A DNA stretch of 34,952 nucleotides from Opitutales bacterium (lineage in GTDB: Bacteria; Verrucomicrobiota; Verrucomicrobiia; Opitutales; T3Sed10-336): assembly GCA_022565335.1 (NCBI GenBank), contig JAIUMY010000027.1, positions 1 to 34,952 of the forward strand, in the 5' to 3' direction. Positions 26,764 to 34,952 of the stretch are shown here, in pieces. The first letter of the stretch is position 1. The number at the start of each line of letters is the position of its first letter. The translations under genes were made by a program, and so were the position numbers. The notes under the pieces were generated by a model. That model did no database searches. It was not told the origin of the DNA and saw nothing but the letters and a program-made list of their open reading frames with translations.

Positions 26764-28020
26764 ATGGCCGTTGAAGTTAAAGTCCCCTCGATGGGTGAAT
26801 CCATCACCTCCGGAATCCTCGCCGCCTGGCAAGTCCAGGACGGCGACCACGTCACCCAGGATCAAGTCCTTTTTGAATTGGAAACCGATAAAATCACCTC
26901 CGAAGGCCTTGCCGAGGAAGAAGGTATTATCCGTATCAAAGTCGAAGAAGGCGAGGAAGTCGAAATAGGCCAAGTCGTCGCCATCATTGAAGAGGGCTCC
27001 GGGGAAAGCAGCGGCGACCAAGAGGAAAAATCCACTGCCGATAAAGAAGAATCCCCGGCTCCAGCCGAAGAAAAGAAATCAACTTCCGGAAAGGAATACC
27101 CTCTCTCCCCGGCCGCCCGCAGAGCGGTCGAATCAACTGGCGTGGACCCCGCCACGATTGAAGGTTCCGGCAAAGACGGCCGCATTACCAAAGACGATGT
27201 TCTCAAGGCGGCGGAAAACAAAGACCCCGCCCCGGCGTCAAAGACCGAACCCGCGCCCCCATCCAAACCCGCTCAGCCTGAGACTAAGGCTCCGGCCAAG
27301 GAACAACCGGCGGACGATTCGGATCGGACCACCCGTAAGAAAATGTCCCCGCTACGGCAACGTATTGCCCAGCGTTTGGTCCAAGCCCAACAGGAAGCCG
27401 CGATGTTGACCACCTTCAACGAAGTCGACGTCAGTGCGGTCAAACAACTGCGGGCCAAATACCAGGATCAATTTGTAAAAAAACACGGGATTAAACTGGG
27501 CTTTATGTCTTTCTTCGTCAAAGCCGTGGTCCATGCCCTGCAGGAAGTTCCGGCCGTCAATGCGCAGATCGACGGCGATTCCATTGTCACCAACCATTTT
27601 TACGATATCGGTGTCGCCGTCAGTACCGGCAAGGGCCTACTCGTTCCCGTCATCCGCAATTGCGACCAACTCGGTCTCGCGGAGATTGAAAAGGCGATTG
27701 GCGAATCCGCCCAAAAAGCCCGCGACGGGAAAATCACCATTGAAGACCTCGAAGGTGGAGTCTTTACCATTTCCAACGGGGGGATTTTCGGCTCCCTTCT
27801 CTCCACCCCTATCATCAATCCTCCCCAAAGCGGAATCCTCGGCATGCATACCATCCAGGAACGTCCGGTCGCCATCAATGGAGAAGTCAAGATACGACCC
27901 ATGATGTACCTCGCCCACTCCTACGATCACCGTTTGATCGACGGTAGCGAAGCGGTCAGATTCCTGGTAAAAATCAAAGAAGTCATCGAAGACCCCACCC
28001 GCCTGGTCATCGGCGTCTAA
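26764..28020 (+). CDS. sucB: 2-oxoglutarate dehydrogenase E2 (dihydrolipoamide succinyltransferase)
   Basis: Lipoyl domain [22 protein letters not shown]; catalytic [10 protein letters not shown]-like [20 protein letters not shown]. Confidence 0.96.
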   Translation: MAVEVKVPSMGESITSGILAAWQVQDGDHVTQDQVLFELETDKITSEGLAEEEGIIRIKVEEGEEVEIGQVVAIIEEGSGESSGDQEEKSTADKEESPAPAEEKKSTSGKEYPLSPAARRAVESTGVDPATIEGSGKDGRITKDDVLKAAENKDPAPASKTEPAPPSKPAQPETKAPAKEQPADDSDRTTRKKMSPLRQRIAQRLVQAQQEAAMLTTFNEVDVSAVKQLRAKYQDQFVKKHGIKLGFMSFFVKAVVHALQEVPAVNAQIDGDSIVTNHFYDIGVAVSTGKGLLVPVIRNCDQLGLAEIEKAIGESAQKARDGKITIEDLEGGVFTISNGGIFGSLLSTPIINPPQSGILGMHTIQERPVAINGEVKIRPMMYLAHSYDHRLIDGSEAVRFLVKIKEVIEDPTRLVIGV

Positions 28021-28092
28021 GTATAGAATCGCGGACGCAGGAAGCACCCACAGCTACTTTTCATCGGCCCCTGTAACGGCTGGCTCCGACTT

Positions 28093-29448
28093 TTATTCCG
28101 CTGGGGAGCAGCCGGTCAGGAAGGGGGAGTCGAGATGAAACTGCTCTACCCTACGCAACCAATAAGGCTCCATGGGGGCAGCAATCTTTTCAGCATCGGC
28201 AGGCCATTGGGTGACAATGTTGGCCAGGGTCAGACCTTTCACATTATCCGCCACCACGGCCGCCCGGGCTACCCGCGCCTCGGGACTGAAATTTGAAAGT
28301 TGGTTACTGGTATCGCGGGGAACCGTGTAAGAAGGATCCTCGACCTCCGGATAGTCCAGGACCACATCCCGCAAGGTGATATTTTCCAAAACCGCACCGT
28401 CCTGCGCAGTGAGCAAAATCCTCCCCCGGGTTCGACAGACGAAATTGCTGATCAGAATGTTTCGGACTCTTCCCAACTCCGGGGCCTCCTTTTCATGCTC
28501 CTGAATATCGATGTGAATGGCCCGGTCGGTTCCTCGCCGCGTCATGGCTTGTCCGGTAAAGTTGGTGAAAACACAATTCTCCACCACGCCCCCGTCCCAA
28601 AGAATGATCTGCAGCATCCGGAGAGCATTCAAAACGGTGCAATTGCTCACCGCCACGTGTCGAATATCCGAAGCCGTCTCGGCCCCCAGACCCACCGCAG
28701 CACAGAGACTTTCCAGAATACAGTTGGTTACCACGATATGCTCACTTGGCCCGGCATCGACCGTTGCCTTGATGATGATATTGTCATCACAACCCCGGAT
28801 ATCACAGTTGCTCACCGTCACGTGCCGGCATCCATTGATATCGAGCCCATCGGTATTGGGTCCATGCATATTATTACGGATGGTCACCCCGTCAATCCAG
28901 ACCTGTTCGCACAAAAAGGTATGCACCGTCCAACCCGGGCTATTGCAAATGGTGATTTTTTCCAAGCGGAGATTGCGACAATTCCGAAACTCCAGCAAAG
29001 GGGAAATCCGTTGCTTTTTGGCCTTGTGAAAATAGTCATTGGGCGGCGGCATAAACCCTTCCCAGAACAGTTCCCCGCACCCGTCAATAGTCCCGCCTCC
29101 GGTAATCGTAACCCCCTCTACGCCATCGGCGACCAACAGGTGGAAAGGCTGACGGTCCTTATTGTGCCCTTGACCGAGATTTGGATATTCCCGGAGATCG
29201 GGATCGGGTTGCAGTACAGCCCCCTCGGACAAAAACAGGGTAACCCCCGAACGCAGGAAAAACGTGCGTACCGTCCAGCGGCCAGCCGGTACTAAAACAG
29301 TCCGGTCACCACTCTCCGCAGCTGCCGCATCGAGGGCTTGCTGCAAAGCGGCCGTCACATGCGCCGGATTTTCACGTTTATCGTCAGGGCAATACTCAAG
29401 GAATGACTTCATCCCGTAAATCCCAAGGCTATCGCATCCCTGAGGCAA
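28093..29448 (-). CDS. Glycoside hydrolase family 28-like / right-handed beta-helix protein
   Basis: NSPGWTVHTFLCEQVWIDGVTIRNNMHGPNTDGLDINGCRHVTVSNCDIRGCDDNIIIKA. Confidence 0.9.
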   Translation of the reverse strand: MPQGCDSLGIYGMKSFLEYCPDDKRENPAHVTAALQQALDAAAAESGDRTVLVPAGRWTVRTFFLRSGVTLFLSEGAVLQPDPDLREYPNLGQGHNKDRQPFHLLVADGVEGVTITGGGTIDGCGELFWEGFMPPPNDYFHKAKKQRISPLLEFRNCRNLRLEKITICNSPGWTVHTFLCEQVWIDGVTIRNNMHGPNTDGLDINGCRHVTVSNCDIRGCDDNIIIKATVDAGPSEHIVVTNCILESLCAAVGLGAETASDIRHVAVSNCTVLNALRMLQIILWDGGVVENCVFTNFTGQAMTRRGTDRAIHIDIQEHEKEAPELGRVRNILISNFVCRTRGRILLTAQDGAVLENITLRDVVLDYPEVEDPSYTVPRDTSNQLSNFSPEARVARAAVVADNVKGLTLANIVTQWPADAEKIAAPMEPYWLRRVEQFHLDSPFLTGCSPAE

Positions 29449-29690
29449 TCCTTAATGAACAATAATCTTGCTGAACCCCACCGCAATTTTCTGGCTCGGG
29501 CTATTTTTCTTACTTGCTTCACCGTTTTAATCCCGCTGAGCGCATGAATACGGACTATTTGGCCGGTCACTCCTTTGGATATTTTGTGCCGTAGGCACTT
29601 TGGACTGCGGCAATCCTATTACCGCTTTCTCCAGCCGCTGCCTGCGGCGGCGTTAGCGCAAATCCAACACTCCCGTAGCGAAGCGCTTTT

Positions 29691-29838
29691 ATAAGGAGCA
29701 AGGACATTTCTGTCCTTGGGGAGCCGATCAGGCGACCTGAGTGGGGGAGAGTTTTCCGAATAGGCACCCTCCCTTCCATTCTCAAGGACAGGACGGAGGC
29801 GGAGCCGGAGAGGGCGAAGCAATGTCCTTGCTCCTTAT
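29691..29838. repeat. MITE-like element with 18-bp perfect terminal inverted repeats
   Basis: ATAAGGAGCAAGGACATT (29691-29708) and its exact reverse complement AATGTCCTTGCTCCTTAT (29821-29838). Confidence 0.6.
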
Positions 29839-30014
29839 TTTGGCACCTCCCCAAGGACAAGCGAAAGCCTTGGCGAAGGCGGACCCCAAGAGCTGAAAGC
29901 CCAACCCTATGCGGTAGCATCCAAGACCTTTAGTAAGGTCAACCTCTGGCCTTTAACCCAGAACCAAAATACGGAACTAAACTGTCAACTTTTCAACAGG
30001 AGTCGACAGTTATC

Positions 30015-30626
30015 CTACGTTCCCTCCCGGTTCTCCAGATACGCCTGAACGAGCTTTTCGACTTGTTTGCCTAGCATGTCAAACTCCAGATTCACCTGGT
30101 CGCCCGGTTTTTTGGCCTTCAAATTGGTCAATTCCAGGGTGTGCGGAATCAGCCAAACCGCGAGCCCCTTGACCCGTACCTCCGCGGCCGTCAGCGAAAC
30201 GCCTTCGATGGCAATACTGCCTTTGGGTACCACCAGTTTGTCCCATTGGCCATCGTAGGAAATAGAGAGATAGGTATCCGCCCCCACTTTGCGGGCCTCC
30301 TCCACCTTGCCGACGGTATCGACATGCCCGCTGACAAAATGCCCCCCGACTTTGCCATCAAAGCGAAGGCTTCGTTCGAGATTTAAAAGATCGCCCTCCT
30401 GAAGGGACCCAAAGGAGGTACAGCGCATCGTCTCCTCCAGCAAATCAAAGCCTACCTGCCCTTCCCGTTGATCGGCCGCGGTCAGGCAGCATCCGTTGAC
30501 AGCAATACTGTCACCCGGATTTAAATCTTCCAGAGCTTTTTGGGCCTGTACCCACAACCGCCACCCTTTCGGGAGCTTTTCCAAGCTGGCTAACACTCCT
30601 GTTTCTTCAACGATTCCCGTAAACAT
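30015..30626 (-). CDS. ribE: Riboflavin synthase alpha chain
   Basis: [18 protein letters not shown]...[13 protein letters not shown]...[13 protein letters not shown]; internal duplication. Confidence 0.95.
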   Translation of the reverse strand: MFTGIVEETGVLASLEKLPKGWRLWVQAQKALEDLNPGDSIAVNGCCLTAADQREGQVGFDLLEETMRCTSFGSLQEGDLLNLERSLRFDGKVGGHFVSGHVDTVGKVEEARKVGADTYLSISYDGQWDKLVVPKGSIAIEGVSLTAAEVRVKGLAVWLIPHTLELTNLKAKKPGDQVNLEFDMLGKQVEKLVQAYLENREGT

Positions 30627-30726
30627 ACCCCTTTTCAAACGTGTTTCGACCTTTCGGGCAATAGCAATCAAACGGATTCCGTCTTGTCAGCCGGAACTCC
30701 CTCCGCCAATATACCCTTTTTGCCCT

Positions 30727-32586
30727 ATGGAAGATCACCAATATTCAGAAGACAGTATCAAATCCCTCGATTGGAAGGAACACATCCGCCTGCGCCCGGG
30801 GATGTATATCGGCAAATTGGGCGACGGGGCCTCCCCCGACGATGGCATCTACATCCTTTTTAAGGAAACTCTCGACAACAGCATCGACGAATTTGTCATG
30901 GGCTATGGCAAGAAAATCGATATCGAGGTGGAAGGTGATCTTCTCCGCGTCCGCGACTATGGCCGCGGTATTCCGCTGGGCAAGCTGATGGATTGTGCGG
31001 CCCGCATCAACACCGGCGCAAAATACGACACCGAGGCCTTCAAGAAATCCGTAGGCCTCAACGGGGTCGGCATCAAGGCGGTCAACGCCCTCAGTGAATA
31101 TTTTCGCATCGCTGCCTTCCGCGACGGCGAAACCAAGTCTATTTCCTTTTGTCGCGGAGAAGTGACGAAGGAGGACAAAACCAACCAACCGACCAAGGAG
31201 CGCAACGGAACCATGGTGGAGTTCCGCCCCGATCCGGAAATTTTCCGAAGCTTTGTTTTCAAAGACGAATTCCTGCAGAAAATGATCTGGAATTACGCCT
31301 TTCTCAACCGCGGCCTCACACTGGTTTTCAATGGCGAAAAATACACCTCCCAAAACGGTCTCGCCGACCTTCTGGCCGAAAATATCAGCGAAGAACCCAT
31401 CTACCCGGCCATTCATCTGTCGGGCGAAGACATTGAGATCGCCTTCACCCACACCCACCAATACGGGGAAGAGTACTACTCCTTTGTGAACGGACAACAC
31501 ACCACCCAGGGAGGCACCCACCAATCCGCTTTTCGCGAGGCTATCGTCAAAACCGTTCGCGATTTTTATAAAAAAGACTTCGATCCGGTGGATATCCGCT
31601 CCAGCATCGTCGCCGCAGTGAGCATCAAAATCATCGAACCGGTCTTCGAATCTCAGACCAAGACCAAACTCGGCTCCCAAACGATGTCCCCCGATGGCCA
31701 GACCATCCGCACGTTTATGATCAATTTTCTCGCCGAGAAATTGGACAACTACCTCCACCGCAACAGCGAGACCGCGGAAATTCTCCAGAAGAAAATCCTC
31801 CAGGCGGAAAAAGAACGCAAGGAGATGAAGGGCATTCAGAAACTCGCCCGCGAAAGAGCCAAGAAAGCGAAACTGCACAACCGCAAACTCCGTGATTGCC
31901 GGGTGCATTTTGACAGCAATGCCAAAAACCGCGAGGAAAGCACCCTCTTTATCACCGAGGGGGACTCCGCCTCCGGCTCCATCACCAAATCCCGTGATGT
32001 CAATACCCAGGCCGTTTTCAGCCTCAAAGGGAAACCCCTCAATTGCTTCGGGTTGACCAAGAAAGTGGTCTATGAGAACGAGGAGTTCAACCTTCTCCAA
32101 AACGCTCTCAACATCGAGGACGGTCTGGAAAACCTACGCTACAATCAGATTGTTCTCGCGACCGATGCCGACGTGGACGGGATGCACATCCGCCTCCTCC
32201 TCATTACCTTTTTCCTACAATTCTTTCCCGATCTGGTCAAACAAGGTCACCTGTATATTCTCCAGACCCCCCTCTTTCGGGTGCGCAACAAAAAGCATAC
32301 CCGCTATTGCTACAGCGATGAGGAACGCAAAAGAGCCATTCGCGACCTGTCCCCCAAACCGGAAATCACCCGGTTTAAGGGGCTCGGTGAAATCTCCCCG
32401 GATGAGTTTCAACATTTCATCGGCAAGGATATCCGTCTGGAACCGGTCGTCATTGCCAAGCACCACTCGATCAAGGAAATGCTCTCCTACTTCATGGGCA
32501 AGAACACCCCGGACCGGCAGAAGTTCATTATCGAAAACCTACGCATCGAACAGGATCTCCCCGAGGAAATTGCCGCCGCCAGCTAA
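30727..32586 (+). CDS. parE: DNA topoisomerase IV subunit B-like (ParE)
   Basis: [16 protein letters not shown]...[10 protein letters not shown]...[30 protein letters not shown]...[12 protein letters not shown]. Confidence 0.92.
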   Translation: MEDHQYSEDSIKSLDWKEHIRLRPGMYIGKLGDGASPDDGIYILFKETLDNSIDEFVMGYGKKIDIEVEGDLLRVRDYGRGIPLGKLMDCAARINTGAKYDTEAFKKSVGLNGVGIKAVNALSEYFRIAAFRDGETKSISFCRGEVTKEDKTNQPTKERNGTMVEFRPDPEIFRSFVFKDEFLQKMIWNYAFLNRGLTLVFNGEKYTSQNGLADLLAENISEEPIYPAIHLSGEDIEIAFTHTHQYGEEYYSFVNGQHTTQGGTHQSAFREAIVKTVRDFYKKDFDPVDIRSSIVAAVSIKIIEPVFESQTKTKLGSQTMSPDGQTIRTFMINFLAEKLDNYLHRNSETAEILQKKILQAEKERKEMKGIQKLARERAKKAKLHNRKLRDCRVHFDSNAKNREESTLFITEGDSASGSITKSRDVNTQAVFSLKGKPLNCFGLTKKVVYENEEFNLLQNALNIEDGLENLRYNQIVLATDADVDGMHIRLLLITFFLQFFPDLVKQGHLYILQTPLFRVRNKKHTRYCYSDEERKRAIRDLSPKPEITRFKGLGEISPDEFQHFIGKDIRLEPVVIAKHHSIKEMLSYFMGKNTPDRQKFIIENLRIEQDLPEEIAAAS

Positions 32587-32607
32587 ACTGCTTCACCCCT
32601 TTATCCG

Positions 32608-33372
32608 ATGAAGATTGTTTTATTGGGGGACCTCCATTTTGTTAGTCCCAACGATCCTGACCTGGCCCAGCGGCAAGACCGGGCTCATTTCGCCGAAGCC
32701 TGGCCAAGCTTCGACGCAGTCGTCAAAGCCGTCCGGAAAGAAAGCCCGGATATGATTATCTCGGTCGGCGATATCGTCGATTACTTCTCCCCCGAAAACC
32801 TCGCCTTCGCCCAGGAGCAACTCAGCCGCCTGCCGGTTCCATGCCTGGTCACTCCCGGCAATCACGATTATTCCGGAGCCTCCTCACGGGCGGAAGTGGA
32901 AACCGCCTTCTCCAAGGCCGGCTTTCCCCTGGAAAACCGCGTTCTCTCCTGCGGGGATACCGGTATCCTTTTATACAATACGGGCCTTTCCAAAGAAGAA
33001 ACCGATGCCTGCCCCTGGTTGGACGAGCACCTACCCAAACATTCCCGCAATATCCTCTGCACACACGTCCCCCCTGATCTGCCCCAAACCCGGGAGGCGA
33101 TTCTCTCCGTTCAACCGGACAAGCCCCTGGCCAAATATGTCCGTCAACTCGGCCGCCGGCCCTTCGAAACCCTTTTGCCCCACCTCTCACACGTCTTCTC
33201 CGGACACGTACATTTCCCCGCCCAATATCGCGTCGCCACTACCGAGTTTCAACTCCTCCCTCTCAGCGTTCGCGCCGCCAACCGCAACTACCCCGGCATG
33301 GGCGCCATCCATACCCACGACCTCACCCAAAAAACAACCCGCCATATCCAATTGCCAGTCATTGCCGGGTAA
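32608..33372 (+). CDS. Metallophosphoesterase
   Basis: MKIVLLGDLHFVS...ISVGDIVDYF...TPGNHDYSG...FSGHVHFP. Confidence 0.88.
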   Translation: MKIVLLGDLHFVSPNDPDLAQRQDRAHFAEAWPSFDAVVKAVRKESPDMIISVGDIVDYFSPENLAFAQEQLSRLPVPCLVTPGNHDYSGASSRAEVETAFSKAGFPLENRVLSCGDTGILLYNTGLSKEETDACPWLDEHLPKHSRNILCTHVPPDLPQTREAILSVQPDKPLAKYVRQLGRRPFETLLPHLSHVFSGHVHFPAQYRVATTEFQLLPLSVRAANRNYPGMGAIHTHDLTQKTTRHIQLPVIAG

Positions 33373-33451
33373 ATGACCAGCCCATCGCCCTTGGCATCTC
33401 CACAGCCTACACATTCCCGGAACAGTCTGCATTCAAAAGCTTGCGATGCAA

Positions 33452-33763
33452 TCAGCCAGGTTTTTCAGGTCCACTCTCATTAGCTACATCACGAACGATT
33501 TCGTCAAAACGCACCTCAAGCGCTTTGCTGATTTTGAGAAGCGAATAAAGCGTTGGGCTTGTTCGGAGGCTTTCAATGTGACGCAACCCCGTGCGACTTA
33601 TCCCGGCTAATTCGCTCAAACGCTGCTGCGAAATCTTTTTTTCCTGCCTCAGGCGAAGTAAGTAGCGGCAAATTTCTTTAACCTGTTTTTGTTCCCGGTC
33701 CGATTTCACAAGGAAAAGCAAATCAGAAAAGCGTTCCAGATATACATGGCCATAAATGGCCAT
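33452..33763 (-). CDS. XRE-family HTH transcriptional regulator
   Basis: ICRYLLRLRQEKKISQQRLSELAGISRTGLRHIESLRTSPTLYSLLKISKALEV. Confidence 0.88.
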   Translation of the reverse strand: MAIYGHVYLERFSDLLFLVKSDREQKQVKEICRYLLRLRQEKKISQQRLSELAGISRTGLRHIESLRTSPTLYSLLKISKALEVRFDEIVRDVANESGPEKPG

Positions 33764-33897
33764 TTTTCCCTTGCCCCCCCTTTTCGTGTTTTCTTTGAAA
33801 GAAACAACCTGAAATAGTATCTAGATCTTCACATAAAAAAATTTCTGTCTTGCCCTCTTCCGGCAGGAAAGATTCTCTACAGTTAAGATCCGTTTAC

Positions 33898-34539
33898 ATG
33901 AAATATCCCCTGTCCTACCTCGCCGCGTTTACCTTCCCCGCCATTCTACTGTTTGCAGAGTCTAAAGAGGTTCCCGAAATTCCCACCCGCACTGAAGCTG
34001 ATTCCATCGTGGCCACTCAGGAGCAGGCCCGGGAACATCGCGAAGCCGAGCGCAAAGCGGCCATCGAAGAAATCCCCGCTTCCGAGGAATGGGAAGTCGA
34101 TCACGGCAACCGCAAAACCATCTTCCGGCGGGTCCACATCCCGCAGTCGCGGGATGAATTTCAAATTGCATCGCCAACCGGCGATGCCTGGACTGAAGAG
34201 GAAATCGCCGCCTGGATTGCCGCCCAACCCATCCCCCGCAGCATGAACCTCAGTGCCGTGGTTTACGACCGCATCTTCACGGAAATCACCTGGCGGGAGC
34301 AGGAGTCCGGCGAGGAATGGACGGTCCTCAGCAACATTGACTTTCGCTACCTCAGTGGCATCGGCAGCTTCGAGGATGAAAACCACCACTGGCAAACCTT
34401 TCTCTTCGTTGACGAAGTAGATTCCGAGAAAGAGAAGGAAATCGCCCGCCGTGCCCACACCCTGCAAATGCAGGGTGAATCTCAAATTTCAAATTCTGAA
34501 TTTCAAATTGCATCGTCACCGCCGACGCCCTCCGCCTAA
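33898..34539 (+). CDS. Secreted protein of unknown function, C-terminus probably disrupted
   Basis: Signal peptide MKYPLSYLAAFTFPAILLFAESKE; C-terminus encoded by an AT-rich repeat. Confidence 0.6.
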   Translation: MKYPLSYLAAFTFPAILLFAESKEVPEIPTRTEADSIVATQEQAREHREAERKAAIEEIPASEEWEVDHGNRKTIFRRVHIPQSRDEFQIASPTGDAWTEEEIAAWIAAQPIPRSMNLSAVVYDRIFTEITWREQESGEEWTVLSNIDFRYLSGIGSFEDENHHWQTFLFVDEVDSEKEKEIARRAHTLQMQGESQISNSEFQIASSPPTPSA

Positions 34540-34952
34540 CTAGACTCGATGACGGCGCGGAAATCATCCTCGACGCGGGCGGTCAGCACAGCGCCACGGG
34601 GGGCTTGCCCACCCCCGCCGCCGGCGTGGAGACCGCCACCACCCACTCCGGCACGAACACCAGTGGTCAGTACCACATCGAAGTTCCGGTGGACAATTCC
34701 GCCGGCCCGGTTCGGGTGAATTTTGACGTAATTGGCACCCTTGCTGAGGCTGGACACAATGGCAGCGACGCCATCGCGGAACTCTCCGGCTCCGCCCTGG
34801 TCCCGCCCGCCGCCGAGACCTACTTCCACGACCCTGCCGGAAACGTCACCGCCAACTGGCGCTGGTACTTCACCTGGGATGCCCGCAACCAACTCCGCAC
34901 CATCCAAACCTCCGCCGCTGCCGTAGCAGCCGGGGAACTCAACCAGCGCCTC
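34500..34952 (+). CDS. RHS/YD-repeat-like protein fragment, open to the window edge (may be a pseudogene part)
   Basis: Frame reads TADALRLTRLDDGAEIILDAGGQHSATGGLPTPAAGVETATTHSGTNTSGQYHIEVPVDN...PPAAETYFHDPAGNVTANWRWYFTWDARNQLRTIQTS with no stop. Confidence 0.65.
   Translation, partial: MSNCIVTADALRLTRLDDGAEIILDAGGQHSATGGLPTPAAGVETATTHSGTNTSGQYHIEVPVDNSAGPVRVNFDVIGTLAEAGHNGSDAIAELSGSALVPPAAETYFHDPAGNVTANWRWYFTWDARNQLRTIQTSAAAVAAGELNQRL

Noticed and set aside
28300-29295. 331-aa + strand ORF opposite the GH28-like gene
   Set aside because: Antisense shadow of a gene with clear beta-helix motifs; no independent motif.
29567-29920. 117-aa minus ORF at 29567-29920
   Set aside because: Overlaps the inverted-repeat element; the shared EMSLLL peptide with 23.2 kb reflects repeat DNA, not a protein family.
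30745-32100. 451-aa minus ORF opposite parE
   Set aside because: Antisense to a well-supported topoisomerase; repetitive G/F/D/V-rich translation typical of shadow ORFs.
33452-33763. XRE regulator as half of a HipBA-type TA pair
   Set aside because: No HipA-like or other toxin ORF adjacent; treated as an orphan regulator.

Overview
The left 4.8 kb is the distal part of an integron-type gene-cassette array. It holds six attC-like recombination sites, a possible degenerate seventh, and toxin-antitoxin (TA) gene pairs, all on the + strand. For several cassettes the R'' box in the 3' attC is the reverse complement of the bases that start the same cassette, which is the integron hallmark. Two attC sites (ends near 76 and 3007) are interrupted at the same position by antisense sequences that look like group IIC-attC introns. 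The second is about 365 bp with both junctions visible; removing it in silico restores a good R'' box (GCATAAC). Two of the RelE/ParE-type toxins are broken by single-base lesions while their antitoxins stay open. Several cassettes appear to carry their own promoter placed so that the transcript would be leaderless. The rest of the window is mostly ordinary chromosome of a probable Verrucomicrobia/PVC-type bacterium (inference): tRNA-Pro, mpl, a hybrid histidine kinase, an amidohydrolase, a LysM lipoprotein, an HDAC-like protein, a ferredoxin, VKOR-Trx, dnaJ/grpE, a QdtA/DegT/acyltransferase sugar operon with an unexpected BKACE gene, tRNA-Lys, sucAB, a GH28-like protein, ribE, a ParE-like topoisomerase, and the start of an RHS-like coding region. 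All family names come from reading protein motifs; no database search was run.
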